Notes: a model not told the origin generated them from the letters alone. A stretch of DNA of 64,000 nucleotides from JANQRA01 sp035762545 (GCA_035762545.1 DASTOM010000029.1:8594-72593); one strand, 5' to 3'. Positions 35,030 to 44,178 are shown, numbered from the stretch's first letter. Made by a program: numbers and translations.

Positions 35030-36754
35030 ATGCGTTGGTCACAAGCTTTCATACCCACCCTCCGCGAAGCTCCGGCGGATGCGGAGGCGGTCAGCCACCA
35101 GCTCCTGGTCCGAGGGGGGTTCATTCGCCGGCTTGCCGCCGGTTCCTACACGATGTTGCCGCTGGGACAGAAGGTCCGACTCAAAGTCGGGAACATCATC
35201 CGCGAGGAGATGAACGCGATCGGGGGACAGGAGTTGATGCTGCCCACACTCCATCCCCTCGAGATCTGGCGGAAATCAGGCCGTTTCGAGCTGATGGGGG
35301 ACGCCCTCTTCAAGCTCTCGGACCGGAAAGGTGCAGACCTGGCCCTGGGGATGACCGAGGAGGAGATCTTCGGGATCCTGGCAAGCGAGCTCTCTTCCCA
35401 CAAGGACCTGCCTCAGATCTGGTACCAGATGCACACCAAGTTTCGGGATGAGCCCCGTCCCAAGTCGGGTCTCCTTCGGGTGCGGGAGTTCACGATGAAG
35501 GACGCCTACACCCTCGACATCGACCAGGCCGGTCTCGACGCCGGGTTCGACAAGCACCACGGCGCCTACAAGCGGATCTTCGCACGCATGGGTCTGTCGG
35601 CGGTCGACGTCGAGGCCTCATCCGGGGCGATGGGCGGCTCGGAGTCGATCGAGTTCATCCAGCGGAGCGAGGCCGGTGAGGACTGGGTCGTCACCTGCAT
35701 GACATGTGACTACCGGGCCAATCTGGAGCGGGCCACGTCGGCCTTGAACCCGGTCGAGGACGGCGAACCAGCCGATCTCGAACGGTTCCCCACTCCAGGG
35801 CTGAGGACGATCAAGGCCCTCGCCGACGCCGAGCCGGACCTCGCATCGCCGCAGCGGCAGATCAAGACCCTGGTCTACGTGGTCGACGGCGACCCGGTCA
35901 TCGTCCTTCTCCGTGGCGATCATGACCTCCAAACCCAGAAACTGCTGGACGCCACCGGTTCCCCCGAGGACGCGGCACGGCCCGCCACGGCCGAGGAGAT
36001 ACGAGAGCTTCTCGGCGCCGATCCGGGGAGCCTCGGCGCAATCGGGGTCACCGACACCCGTGTGATCGCCGACAGCGCCCTCGAGGGGAGGGTCAACATG
36101 GTGACCGGGGCCAACGAGGACGACTGGCACTACAAGGGGGTCGATGTCGCCCGGGATATCACCGTCACCACCTGGGCCGATCTCCGGGAGACCACCGGCA
36201 ACGACATCTGTGTCGTCGACGGTGGAGCGCTCGAGCTGTGGAAGGGCATCGAGGTAGGGCACATCTTCAAACTCGGCACGATGTACTCGGAAGCCTTCGG
36301 CGCCTACGTCCAGGACGAGGACGGCAACAGCCATCCCATAATCATGGGCTCTTATGGCATCGGTTTGGAGCGGGGGATGGCCGCCGTCGTCGAGGCGTGT
36401 CACGACGACAACGGCATCATCTGGCCGGTCTCGATCGCCCCCTACGAGGTCGTCATCACTGTGGTTCGTCCCGACGACAAGGCCACCATGGCGGTCGCCA
36501 ACCAGTTGTATGACGACTTCGACACGGCCGGGGTGGAGGCGCTCTTGGATGATCGTGAGGAGCGGCCGGGGGTCAAGTTTGCCGACGCGGAACTGATCGG
36601 AATCCCGTACCGGGTGACGGTGGGGCCCAAGGGAGTGGAACTGGGCAGCGCCGAGGTAACGGTGCGGTCGGGGATGGTGAGAAGCGAGGTGGCCCTGGGC
36701 GATGTGGTCGCGACGCTCACGGCCGACATCGAGGCCGCCAGATACGGCATTTAG
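35030..36754 (+). CDS. proS: Prolyl-tRNA synthetase (bacterial type)
   Basis: 574 aa. Class-II catalytic core: FIRRLAAGSYTMLPLGQKVR, then TKFRDEPRPKSGLLRVREFT (motif 2), and GSYGIGLERGMAAVVEACHD (motif 3). The INS editing domain lies between about 220 and 390 (PQRQIKTLVYVVDGDPVIVL, GSLGAIGVTDTRVIADSALE), and an anticodon-binding domain ends the protein. The ATG at 35030 gives MRWSQAFIPTLREAP, the family start, and has TACCGT (35015-35020) 9 nt upstream; in-frame codons further up are less likely. Confidence 0.97.
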   Translation: MRWSQAFIPTLREAPADAEAVSHQLLVRGGFIRRLAAGSYTMLPLGQKVRLKVGNIIREEMNAIGGQELMLPTLHPLEIWRKSGRFELMGDALFKLSDRKGADLALGMTEEEIFGILASELSSHKDLPQIWYQMHTKFRDEPRPKSGLLRVREFTMKDAYTLDIDQAGLDAGFDKHHGAYKRIFARMGLSAVDVEASSGAMGGSESIEFIQRSEAGEDWVVTCMTCDYRANLERATSALNPVEDGEPADLERFPTPGLRTIKALADAEPDLASPQRQIKTLVYVVDGDPVIVLLRGDHDLQTQKLLDATGSPEDAARPATAEEIRELLGADPGSLGAIGVTDTRVIADSALEGRVNMVTGANEDDWHYKGVDVARDITVTTWADLRETTGNDICVVDGGALELWKGIEVGHIFKLGTMYSEAFGAYVQDEDGNSHPIIMGSYGIGLERGMAAVVEACHDDNGIIWPVSIAPYEVVITVVRPDDKATMAVANQLYDDFDTAGVEALLDDREERPGVKFADAELIGIPYRVTVGPKGVELGSAEVTVRSGMVRSEVALGDVVATLTADIEAARYGI

Positions 36755-36834
36755 CCCAGCTCAGACGCCCTCCCTATAATCCCCCTTCACAACAGGACGC
36801 TTTTCGGTCAGGTGGGCGCCTTAGGCACCCACCT
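36751..36834 (+). promoter_or_regulatory. Promoter and leader hairpin of the rimP-nusA-infB operon
   Basis: A perfect TATAAT at 36775-36780 has TTAGCC (36751-36756) 18 bp upstream as a weak -35. AGGTGGG (36810-36816) pairs with CCCACCT (36828-36834), extended by GCC/GGC around TTA, a strong leader hairpin. It is followed only by GTTTC, so it could be an attenuator, the proS terminator, or a stabiliser. Confidence 0.6.
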
Positions 36835-36857
36835 GTTTCGTGTGGAGACACGAGGAA

Positions 36858-37340
36858 TTGACACAAGTAGCTGACATTTGGAGCGTGGTGGAGCCGTATC
36901 TGGCCGCCGAGAGACTCGAGCTCGACGATCTCGAGTTGTCCGGTCGCGGCCGTGGCCGGGTCCTCCGGGTGACCGTGGACGGGGACGATGTCGACCTCGA
37001 CCGGCTCGCCGACCTCTCCAGGGGCATCTCCAGGCTGCTCGACGACGAGCCGTCGCTGCAGGACGCCTACCAACTCGAAGTCACCTCGCCGGGTCTGGAG
37101 CGAAAGCTCCGCCGCCCGTCCCACTTCGCCAAGTCGCGGGGCCGCGAGGTCGTCGTCAAGGCGGTCTCCACCGACGACAAGGCCACCTATCGGGGTGTCC
37201 TCGCCGACGCCAACGAGTCCGATTTCACCGTGGACTCCGAGGACGGTCCTGTTCAGATTTCTTATGAAGACGTAATCAGCGCCAAAACCGTTTTCCGGTG
37301 GGAGAAGGCGCCGAAGCCAGGTCAGGGGAAGGGAAGATGA
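36858..37340 (+). CDS. rimP: Ribosome maturation factor RimP
   Basis: 160 aa from the TTG at 36858, with GGAG (36844-36847) 10 nt upstream. LTQVADIWSVVEPYLAAERL, then GRVLRVTVDGDDVDLDRLAD, YQLEVTSPGLERKLRRPSHF and the C-terminal SH3-like part ISYEDVISAKTVF. RimP aids 30S assembly and conventionally precedes nusA. A GTG at 36840 is a possible alternative start. The stop overlaps the nusA start (ATGA). Confidence 0.94.
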   Translation: MTQVADIWSVVEPYLAAERLELDDLELSGRGRGRVLRVTVDGDDVDLDRLADLSRGISRLLDDEPSLQDAYQLEVTSPGLERKLRRPSHFAKSRGREVVVKAVSTDDKATYRGVLADANESDFTVDSEDGPVQISYEDVISAKTVFRWEKAPKPGQGKGR

Positions 37341-38497
37341 TGAAGCTCGACACGATGATGGAGGCGATCGAGGTCCTCGCGAACGAACGCGGGGTCGCCG
37401 TCGAGGCGATACTGGATGCCTTCGCCAACGCCCTCGTAGCCGCCTACAAACGAAGCCCCGGTGCGGCCGAGGAAGCACGGGTGACCATCGATCCCGACTC
37501 CGGGGAGGTGACCGTCTACGCCCAGGAGCTCGACGAGGACGGGAACGTCATCGACGAATGGGAGGACACCCCCGAGGGCGAGGCGTTCGGGCGAATCGCC
37601 GCTCAGTCGTTCAAGCAGGTCATGCAGTTCAAGCTGCGCGAGGCCAAGCGGGAGAAGGTGTTCGAGATGTACGAGGGCCGCGAAGGGGACCTCGTCACGG
37701 GCATCGTCCAGCAGGTCGACTACCGGTCAGTCATCCTCGACCTGGGTGACGCCGAGGCGATCCTTCCCGGCAGCGAACGAATCCCGTTCGAGCGTCTCGA
37801 CCGGGGGAACCGGGTCAAGGCGCTGATCCTCGAGGTCCGCAACGAGACCAAGGGCGCTCAGATCGTCGTCTCCCGCAGCCATCCCGACCTGGTCCGTCGT
37901 CTCCTCGAGCTCGAGGTGCCCGAACTGACCGACGGCACCGTCGAGATCGTCAACATCGCCCGCGAGCCGGGTCACCGCACCAAGATCGCGGTGATCTCCC
38001 ACGACCCGAACGTCGACCCCAAGGGAGCGTGTGTCGGGGCGCGCGGTTCCCGGGTGCGTCAGGTGGTCAACGAGCTCAGAGGTGAGAAGGTCGACGTCGT
38101 GCAATGGCGCGACGACCTGGCGCAGTTCATCGCCGAGGCGCTCGGCCCGGCCAAGGTCAAAGAAGTGCACATCGACGAGGAAGAGAAGACGGCCGACGTG
38201 GTCGTCTCCGAGCATCAGCTGTCACTTGCGATCGGCAAGGAGGGCCAGAACGCCCGTCTCGCTGCCCGACTCTCCGGTTACAAGGTCGACATTCGCTCCG
38301 ACAACGAAGGCGCCACCGCTGAGGAGGGCGCCACCGCTGAGGAGGGCTCCGAAGCAGCCGAAGCCGCTCCCGCCGGTGACGCCGAGTTGGCCGCTGAAGC
38401 AGCCGAAGGGGACGTGGTCGTGGACGAGGCAGAGCCGACGCTCCCGGAGACCACTGATGCCGCCGAGATCGATGTCGAAGACACTGAGAGTGAGTGA
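37337..38497 (+). CDS. nusA: Transcription termination/antitermination factor NusA
   Basis: 386 aa. N-terminal RNAP-binding domain (IEVLANERGVAVEAILDAFA), S1 domain (GREGDLVTGIVQQVDYRSVI), KH1 and KH2 (DPKGACVGARGSRVRQVVNE, LSLAIGKEGQNARLAARLSG). The C-terminus is an acidic, Ala/Glu-rich tail of about 55 residues instead of the AR domains of E. coli. Starts at ATG 37337 in the rimP stop with GGGGAAGGGAAG upstream. No ylxR gene separates it from infB. Confidence 0.97.
   Translation: MMKLDTMMEAIEVLANERGVAVEAILDAFANALVAAYKRSPGAAEEARVTIDPDSGEVTVYAQELDEDGNVIDEWEDTPEGEAFGRIAAQSFKQVMQFKLREAKREKVFEMYEGREGDLVTGIVQQVDYRSVILDLGDAEAILPGSERIPFERLDRGNRVKALILEVRNETKGAQIVVSRSHPDLVRRLLELEVPELTDGTVEIVNIAREPGHRTKIAVISHDPNVDPKGACVGARGSRVRQVVNELRGEKVDVVQWRDDLAQFIAEALGPAKVKEVHIDEEEKTADVVVSEHQLSLAIGKEGQNARLAARLSGYKVDIRSDNEGATAEEGATAEEGSEAAEAAPAGDAELAAEAAEGDVVVDEAEPTLPETTDAAEIDVEDTESE
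38309..38344 (+). repeat. 18-bp tandem duplication in the nusA tail
   Basis: GGCGCCACCGCTGAGGAG occurs twice in direct succession (38309-38326 and 38327-38344), encoding a repeated GATAEE block in the acidic C-terminal tail. A recent in-frame slippage duplication is the simplest explanation. Confidence 0.9.
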
Positions 38498-38504
38498 TCG
38501 TTGA

Positions 38505-40544
38505 ATGAGGGTTTATGAGCTCGCCCGTGAATTGGGCGTCGATTCCAAGGAGGTCCTCGAGCAGGCCGTCGAGCTGGGTCTGGACGTGAAGACCGCGTCG
38601 TCGGGCATCGATGACGAGTCCGCCGAGCTGGTCCGTCTCGCCTTTGCTCCTGAGGAGACCACCGAGCCCGAAGAGGCCGCAGAAACAGAACTGGCCGAAG
38701 CGCCGGACGTCGCTGAGCAGCCCGAGGCCGCAGAGCCAGACGTGCCCGAAGTCGATGAGGTCACCGAAGAACCGGCCGGATCGGGCGACGTCGAGATCGC
38801 CACGATCGTCACCGGGGCCAGCGTCGCCGAGTTTGCCGAAGCAATCGGACAGCCCACCGGTGATGTGGTCAAGGCCCTCCTCAACAAGGGGATTCCCGCC
38901 GGTGCCGGTCAGCAGATGCCGGCAGATCAGATCGATGACATCGCCGAGAGCTTCGGGTACATCGTCGAGGTCACCGAGGCTGCGCCCGCACCGGCAGTGG
39001 CGGATCGGCCCGCGTTCGACGACGCCGAGGCCGACCTCACGTCCCGACCGCCGGTGGTCACCGTCATGGGTCATGTCGACCACGGCAAGACGACCCTGCT
39101 CGACACCATACGGAAGGCCAACGTGGTGGCCGACGAAGAGGGTGGCATCACCCAGCACATCGGCGCCTATCAGGTCGAGATCAACGGTCGCAAGATCACC
39201 TTCGTCGACACGCCCGGCCATGAGGCGTTCACCGCTCTGCGTGCCCGTGGCGCCAACATCACCGACATCGTCGTGCTCGTCGTCGCCGCCAACGACGGTG
39301 TCATGCCACAGACGATCGAGGCGATCTCCCACGCCAAGGCGGCAGGAGTGAAGATGATCGTCGCCGTCAACAAGATGGACCTCCCCGGCGCCGATCCGCT
39401 CCGGGTCCGCACCGAGCTCACCAACCAGGGTGTGGTCACGGAGGACCTCGGGGGTGACGTGCCCACGGTCGAGGTCTCGGCACTCAACGGTGACGGTGTC
39501 GACGACTTGCTGGAAGTGATCGATCTCATCGCTCAGCTCGAGGACTTCAAGGCGAACGCCAAGGCCCCCGCATCAGGTGTGGTCGTCGAGGCACAACTCG
39601 AAGTCGGCCGTGGCCCCGTCGCAACGGTCATCATCCAACGCGGGACCCTCAAGGAGGGAGACGCCTTCGTCGCCGGGCCGATCTCCGGAAGGGCCCGAGC
39701 TCTCATGGATGATCAGGGAGAGCGGATCAAGCACGCCAGCCCGTCCGACCCGGTCCAGATCATGGGTTGGGACGACGTGCCCGCAGCCGGCGACTACTTC
39801 GAGGTCCAGAAGAACGACCGGGAAGCTCGCAAGATCGCCGCCGACCGTCAGGAGGTCGAACGGCAGGAAGCACACGTGGCCCCGTCGGCCCGTGATCGTC
39901 TCCAGGGTCTGCTCGAGCAGCTCAGGACCGAGGACGCCACACTCAACGTCATCGTCAAGGCCGACGCCCAGGGATCACTCGAAGCTCTCCGTGAGTCGAT
40001 CGCCAAGATCGAGCGCGAAGGGGGACGGATCCAGATCGTCCACACCGCTGTCGGTGGGATCAACGAGAACGACGTGACTCTCGCCGAGGTCACTGAAGCA
40101 GTCATCGTCGGCTTCAACGTCCGCCCCGAGCCCAAAGCGCGCCGGGCCGCGGAGGAGGCGGGGGTCGAGATCCGGACTTACGGGATCATCTACGAGCTCC
40201 TCGACGAGATCGAACAGCTCCTCGTCGGTCAGCTCGCGCCGGACCAGGAGGAGGTGGTTCTCGGGACAGCCGAGGTACGGGCCACCTTCAAGGTGCCCCG
40301 AGCCGGGACCATTGCCGGGTGTTACGTCATCGAAGGTGTCGTGCAACGTGGGGCAAAGGCCCGACTGCTCCGGGACGGCATCGTCATCCACGACGGAGTC
40401 ATCTCCTCGCTCAAGCGTTTCAAAGACGATGTCCGTGAGGTCCAGTCCGGCTTCGAGTGCGGTATGGGGTTCGAGGACTACAACGACATCAAGGACGGAG
40501 ACAACATCGAGGTCTATACCGTCCGCGAGGTCGCCAGAACCTAA
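38505..40544 (+). CDS. infB: Translation initiation factor IF-2
   Basis: 679 aa, a short N-terminal form. An IF2_N helix (MRVYELARELGVDSKEVLEQ) is followed by an acidic linker. The GTPase has G1 VTVMGHVDHGKTTLLDTI (about 189), G3 FVDTPGHEAFTALRARG, G4 VAVNKMDLPGA and then domains II-IV, ending FECGMGFEDYNDIKDGDNIE. It places fMet-tRNA on the 30S P site. It begins 7 nt after nusA. Confidence 0.98.
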   Translation: MRVYELARELGVDSKEVLEQAVELGLDVKTASSGIDDESAELVRLAFAPEETTEPEEAAETELAEAPDVAEQPEAAEPDVPEVDEVTEEPAGSGDVEIATIVTGASVAEFAEAIGQPTGDVVKALLNKGIPAGAGQQMPADQIDDIAESFGYIVEVTEAAPAPAVADRPAFDDAEADLTSRPPVVTVMGHVDHGKTTLLDTIRKANVVADEEGGITQHIGAYQVEINGRKITFVDTPGHEAFTALRARGANITDIVVLVVAANDGVMPQTIEAISHAKAAGVKMIVAVNKMDLPGADPLRVRTELTNQGVVTEDLGGDVPTVEVSALNGDGVDDLLEVIDLIAQLEDFKANAKAPASGVVVEAQLEVGRGPVATVIIQRGTLKEGDAFVAGPISGRARALMDDQGERIKHASPSDPVQIMGWDDVPAAGDYFEVQKNDREARKIAADRQEVERQEAHVAPSARDRLQGLLEQLRTEDATLNVIVKADAQGSLEALRESIAKIEREGGRIQIVHTAVGGINENDVTLAEVTEAVIVGFNVRPEPKARRAAEEAGVEIRTYGIIYELLDEIEQLLVGQLAPDQEEVVLGTAEVRATFKVPRAGTIAGCYVIEGVVQRGAKARLLRDGIVIHDGVISSLKRFKDDVREVQSGFECGMGFEDYNDIKDGDNIEVYTVREVART

Positions 40545-40564
40545 CCACCACCCCGGGAGTCGGC

Positions 40565-41041
40565 ATGAGCGACCGCATGCTGCGGGTCAACTCAATCCTC
40601 CGTGAGGTCCTCGCCGACGAGATCGAGCGGATGAGTGACACCAGGCTGGAGATGGTCTCCGTCGTCAGTGTCGACACCGCCCCGAATCTGCGGACTGCCG
40701 TGGTGTACATCGACGTCCTCGGCCGCGAGTCGGAAGAGGACGCCCTGGCTGCCCTGCGTGGCGCATCCCGGAGACTCCAGTCCACCATCGGAGCCGAGGT
40801 GAGGATGAAGTACACCCCGACACTGGAGTTTCAGATCGACCCCGGCATCACCGGCGGCGAGCACATCGACCAATTGCTCCGAGAATTGCACGCAGACGAG
40901 GACCCCTCTTCCGGCAGCGAAGCTGCCGCTGGGGAGGATGTGGTCGGATTCGAGTCTTCCGGCAGCGAAGCTGCCGCGGGGGGTAGCGAGCAGAGCGAGC
41001 GGAGGGGAGTCGCTCCCCCTGAGAGTCAGGAGGAGGAATGA
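40565..41041 (+). CDS. rbfA: Ribosome-binding factor A with element-derived tail
   Basis: 158 aa. The RbfA KH-like core (about 1-112) has MLRVNSILREVLADEIERMS, SVVSVDTAPNLRTAVVYIDV, ASRRLQSTIGAEVRMKYTPT and LEFQIDPGITGGEHIDQLLR. From about residue 115 the tail contains SSGSEAAAG twice and ends SERRGVAPPESQEEE; this part corresponds to palindromic DNA elements (see the repeats below). RbfA acts on the 17S-16S rRNA 5' end. The stop overlaps the nrnA start. Confidence 0.95.
   Translation: MSDRMLRVNSILREVLADEIERMSDTRLEMVSVVSVDTAPNLRTAVVYIDVLGRESEEDALAALRGASRRLQSTIGAEVRMKYTPTLEFQIDPGITGGEHIDQLLRELHADEDPSSGSEAAAGEDVVGFESSGSEAAAGGSEQSERRGVAPPESQEEE
40907..40977 (+). repeat. Duplicated 23-bp palindrome in the rbfA tail
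   Basis: An identical 23-bp segment occurs at 40907-40929 and 40955-40977, 48 bp (16 codons) apart. Its core CGGCAGC-GAA-GCTGCCG is a perfect 7-bp stem with a GAA loop closed by GC, the same apex (GCGAAGC) seen in the imuB element. Both copies are read in the same frame. Confidence 0.85.
40978..41026 (+). repeat. GC-rich palindromic element end in rbfA (GTCGCtCCCCCTGA type)
   Basis: Contains GGGGAG-TCG-CTCCCC (6-bp stem) and ends GGAGTCGCTCCCCCTGAGAG. The 21 bases 41005-41025 or thereabouts match the end of the imuB element at all but about three positions. It encodes RGVAPPES in RbfA; the imuB copy encodes TGVAPPDS. Confidence 0.7.
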
Positions 41042-41997
41042 CTTTCGAGGCCGCCGCCCGGGCCCTCACCGATGCCAGGAGCATCGCTCTGGCCTGTCAC
41101 GTCGGACCGGACGGCGATGCCCTCGGTTCGATGCTCGGTCTGGCACTAGCCGCCCGAAATGCCGGCAAGGAGGTGGTCGCCAGCTTCGGTTCGCCCTACG
41201 TCGTCCCTCCCAGCCTCCGCTTCCTCCCAATGGATCTCCTGGTCGAGCCGGGATCGTTTCCCGAGCGTCCCGAGGTCATGGTGGTGCTCGACGTCGGCTC
41301 GGCTGAGCGTGTCGGGGAGCTCGCCGCCAACGCAGGACAGGCGGGGACGGTCGTCGTGATCGATCACCACGTAACCAACGAGGGTTTTGGCGACGTCGCC
41401 CTGATCGACCCCACGGCCGCGGCCACGGGTGAGCTCGTCTATGACCTCCTCGGGGTGCTGGGTTGGGACATAGACCCGGAGGTCGCCCAGTGTCTCCTCA
41501 CGGCTCTGGTCACCGATACCGGGCGCTTTCAATACTCGAACACCACACCCCGAACCCTGCAGATCGCCTCCGACCTCGTCGCCCGGGGGGCGGATCCCAG
41601 CGTCGTCGGACGTCACGTCTACGAGGAGGCGCCGTTTGGCTATCTCAAGGCGGCCGGTGTGGCCATGGAACGGGCGACCCTCGACGAGGCCAAGAGTGTC
41701 GTCTCGACCACGATCACCCAGGAGGATCTCGACGAGATCGAGATCACCTGGGCCGACACCGAGAACCTCATCGACCTGCTCAGGATTGCCGTCGAGGCTG
41801 ACACCGCAGTCCTGATCAAGTCGCACGCGGACGGGACCGTGAAGGTGAGCATGCGGTCCCGGGGCGACACAGATGTCGGTGGGCTCGCCGCCGCTCTGGG
41901 CGGTGGAGGCCACCGGCTCGCCGCCGGACTCACCACCAGGGGTACCGTGGACGAGGTGCGGGCTCGAATACTGGAAATGGTTGAGGACTATCGGTGA
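41038..41997 (+). CDS. nrnA: DHH-family phosphoesterase NrnA (nanoRNase / pAp phosphatase)
   Basis: 319 aa. DHH domain: ALACHVGPDGDALGSMLGLA (motif I), VVLDVGSAERVGELA, TVVVIDHHVTNEGFGDVALI (DHH), TALVTDTGRFQYSNTTPRTL. The C-terminal DHHA1 domain contains GGLAAALGGGGHRLAAGLTT (GGGGH). It degrades short RNAs or pAp with Mn2+. It stands between rbfA and truB as in most actinobacteria. ATG within the rbfA stop (ATGA). Confidence 0.95.
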   Translation: MTFEAAARALTDARSIALACHVGPDGDALGSMLGLALAARNAGKEVVASFGSPYVVPPSLRFLPMDLLVEPGSFPERPEVMVVLDVGSAERVGELAANAGQAGTVVVIDHHVTNEGFGDVALIDPTAAATGELVYDLLGVLGWDIDPEVAQCLLTALVTDTGRFQYSNTTPRTLQIASDLVARGADPSVVGRHVYEEAPFGYLKAAGVAMERATLDEAKSVVSTTITQEDLDEIEITWADTENLIDLLRIAVEADTAVLIKSHADGTVKVSMRSRGDTDVGGLAAALGGGGHRLAAGLTTRGTVDEVRARILEMVEDYR

Positions 41998-42869
41998 CTC
42001 GTGGGTTCCTGATCGTCGACAAGCCAGGCGGTATCACCTCCAACCAGGTGGTGGGACAAGTGAAGAGGGCGACGGGGGTCGAGAAGGTGGGCCATGCCGG
42101 GACGCTCGACCCGATGGCGACCGGGGCCCTCGTCCTCGCCGTCGGCAAGGTGACCCGTCTGATCCGCTACATCCAGGACCAACCCAAGGAGTATCTGGCA
42201 ACGGCCCAGTTCGGGGTCGCCACCGACACCCTCGATGCCGACGGTGCCGTGCTGTCCAGGGAGCCCATGGAGATCTCGGAGGGCGACGTGACCGGTCTCG
42301 TCCCGCGATTCACCGGTGCGATCTGCCAGGTGCCACCGATGGTCTCGGCCTTGAAACACGACGGCCGCCGTCTCTACGAGCTGGCCCGCTCCGGGGAAGT
42401 GGTTGACCGGGACGCCCGCCAGGTGATGGTCCACGAGCTCGAGATCCTCTCGGTTGGCCCGCCCCCGTATCCCGAGGTCGAGTTTCGGGTCGTATGCGGG
42501 AAGGGCACCTACGTGAGGTCACTGGCCGACGACATGGCCGGCGTCCTCGGTGGCTCGGCTCACCTGACCGCACTCCGTCGAACCCGGATTGGCTCGCTTC
42601 GGGCCAGTGCCGGTGTGACCATCGACGACATGGAGAACTGGAAGTCCTACTTCCTCAGCCCGGCGGAGGCTATGGCGGACCTGGTACTCGTCGAAGTCGA
42701 CTCCGAGACCGCGAGCGGGGTCCGCAACGGCGTCCGCTTCGTCGGCGGGCCACTGCTGAGCGGGCCGGAGGAGGAGCCCTACGGCGTCGTGAGCCCCGAG
42801 GGCGAACTGATCGCCGTCTACAAGCGGATCGGGGAGCGCGCCGAGCCCGAGGTGGTCCTTCCGGCATGA
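41994..42869 (+). CDS. truB: tRNA pseudouridine-55 synthase TruB
   Basis: 291 aa. GFLIVDKPGGITSNQVVGQV, then VEKVGHAGTLDPMATGALVL with the catalytic Asp in GTLDP, YLATAQFGVATDTLDADG, and FRVVCGKGTYVRSLADDMAG. A PUA-like C-terminal region follows (EEEPYGVVSPEGELIAVYKR). It makes the universal psi55 of the T-loop. GTG start overlapping nrnA; its own stop overlaps ribF (ATGA). Confidence 0.96.
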   Translation: MTRGFLIVDKPGGITSNQVVGQVKRATGVEKVGHAGTLDPMATGALVLAVGKVTRLIRYIQDQPKEYLATAQFGVATDTLDADGAVLSREPMEISEGDVTGLVPRFTGAICQVPPMVSALKHDGRRLYELARSGEVVDRDARQVMVHELEILSVGPPPYPEVEFRVVCGKGTYVRSLADDMAGVLGGSAHLTALRRTRIGSLRASAGVTIDDMENWKSYFLSPAEAMADLVLVEVDSETASGVRNGVRFVGGPLLSGPEEEPYGVVSPEGELIAVYKRIGERAEPEVVLPA

Positions 42870-43795
42870 TCGTCCGCTCCGGCAGTTGGGAGAGCTGGGC
42901 CCCGGTAGACCGGGAGACCTCCGTGACGATCGGTGTGCTCGACGGTGTGCATCTCGGGCATCAGCGTCTTCTGAGCCGGCTGGACTCCGATCTGATGATG
43001 ACTGTCCTCACGTTCGACCCCCACCCGATCGAGGTGCTGCGCCCCGGTACCCCACCCCGGCTGATCACCACCGTCGAGGAGCGGATCGAGCGATTCGCCG
43101 CCCTTGGGGTGGATTGTGTCGGGGTTCTCGATCTCGCAGAGATCAGGGAGCAAAGCCCGGAGACCTTCGTGTCCCACGTGCTCGTCGACCGCTTTCGGGT
43201 CGGGCAGTTGGTGGTCGGGGAGGACTTTCGCTTCGGCCATGACCGATCGGGTGATGTTTCTCTTCTCCGGACGCTGAGTCACAGCCATGATTTCGCGTTG
43301 GACATCGTCGAATTGGTGACCGACGGCGGAGACGTCGTCTCGTCCAGCCGGATCCGGGCCCTGGTCGAAGCAGGCAAGGTCGACGAGGCCGCCGAGCTTC
43401 TCGGAACCTGGTTCTCGTTGACCGGTGAGGTGACCCACGGAGACAAGAGAGGGCGGGAGCTCGGGTTCCCCACCGCGAATCTCAAGCCGCCCAGACGCAA
43501 GCTGATCCCCGCCAACGGGGTGTACGCCTGTCTGGCTGACGTCGACGGCGAGACCCACTGGGCCGCGGTCAATGTCGGGGTGCGCCCCACCTTTGGCGGG
43601 GACGAACTGCTCGTCGAGGCCTTTCTGCTCGGCTTCGACTCCGAGATCTACGGGAAAGAGATCACCGTCCGGTTCGTCGAACATCTGAGACCCGAACTCG
43701 AGTTCTCGAGTGTCGACGCCCTGGTCGACCAGATGGCCGCAGATGTCGAAGAGACCCGTGAGATACTCACAAATCTGCCCGCAGTGGCCGGATGA
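42866..43795 (+). CDS. ribF: Bifunctional riboflavin kinase / FAD synthetase
   Basis: 309 aa. The N-terminal adenylyltransferase has VTIGVLDGVHLGHQRLLSRL, VLTFDPHPIEVL and FRFGHDRSGDVSLLR, with SSSRIRALVEAGKVDEAAEL ending it. The C-terminal kinase has TGEVTHGDKRGRELGFPTAN, IPANGVYACLADVDGETHWA and VNVGVRPTFGGDELLVEAFL. It converts riboflavin to FMN then FAD. The truB-ribF-rpsO-pnp order is highly conserved. Start at ATG 42866 in the truB stop. Confidence 0.96.
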   Translation: MIVRSGSWESWAPVDRETSVTIGVLDGVHLGHQRLLSRLDSDLMMTVLTFDPHPIEVLRPGTPPRLITTVEERIERFAALGVDCVGVLDLAEIREQSPETFVSHVLVDRFRVGQLVVGEDFRFGHDRSGDVSLLRTLSHSHDFALDIVELVTDGGDVVSSSRIRALVEAGKVDEAAELLGTWFSLTGEVTHGDKRGRELGFPTANLKPPRRKLIPANGVYACLADVDGETHWAAVNVGVRPTFGGDELLVEAFLLGFDSEIYGKEITVRFVEHLRPELEFSSVDALVDQMAADVEETREILTNLPAVAG

Positions 43796-43867
43796 CGGAT
43801 ATGAGATTGAAACTCGAAGCTGTTACAGTTCCCATCGACCCCCACATCACTTCAGGTTTTACGCGCA

Positions 43868-44125
43868 ATGAAGACAACCACTGAAATCGTCGAAGAGTTC
43901 GGTACACACGAGAGTGACACCGGTTCACCGGAAGTCCAGGTCGCTCTGCTCACCGAGCGGATCAACCATCTGACCGAGCATCTTCGCGACCACAAGCACG
44001 ACCACCACAGCCGTCGTGGTCTGTTGCTGATGGTCGGCAAACGCCGGAGACTCCTCGACTACCTCCGTCGAGAAGACGTGGAGAGGTATCGGAGTCTCAT
44101 AGCCAAACTCGGCCTGCGGCGCTAG
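43868..44125 (+). CDS. rpsO: 30S ribosomal protein uS15
   Basis: 85 aa. FGTHESDTGSPEVQVALLTE, HLTEHLRDHKHDHHSRRGLL, MVGKRRRLLDYLRREDVERY: a canonical uS15. TACAGT at 43824-43829 is a candidate -10. The 73-nt gap from ribF and the GC-rich hairpin after it suggest it can be transcribed on its own. Precedes pnp as in E. coli. Confidence 0.98.
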   Translation: MKTTTEIVEEFGTHESDTGSPEVQVALLTERINHLTEHLRDHKHDHHSRRGLLLMVGKRRRLLDYLRREDVERYRSLIAKLGLRR

Positions 44126-44136
44126 TTCGACAAGAA

Positions 44137-44154
44137 GGGCCCCCGACGGGGCCC
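44137..44154 (+). terminator. rpsO hairpin (terminator-like)
   Basis: GGGCCCC (44137-44143) pairs with GGGGCCC (44148-44154) around CGAC. A strong 7-bp GC stem just after the rpsO stop, followed by GCATAAAC rather than a U-tract; probably a partial terminator or processing signal between rpsO and pnp. Confidence 0.6.
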
Positions 44155-44178
44155 GCATAAACGAGCCACGTCGGTTGT

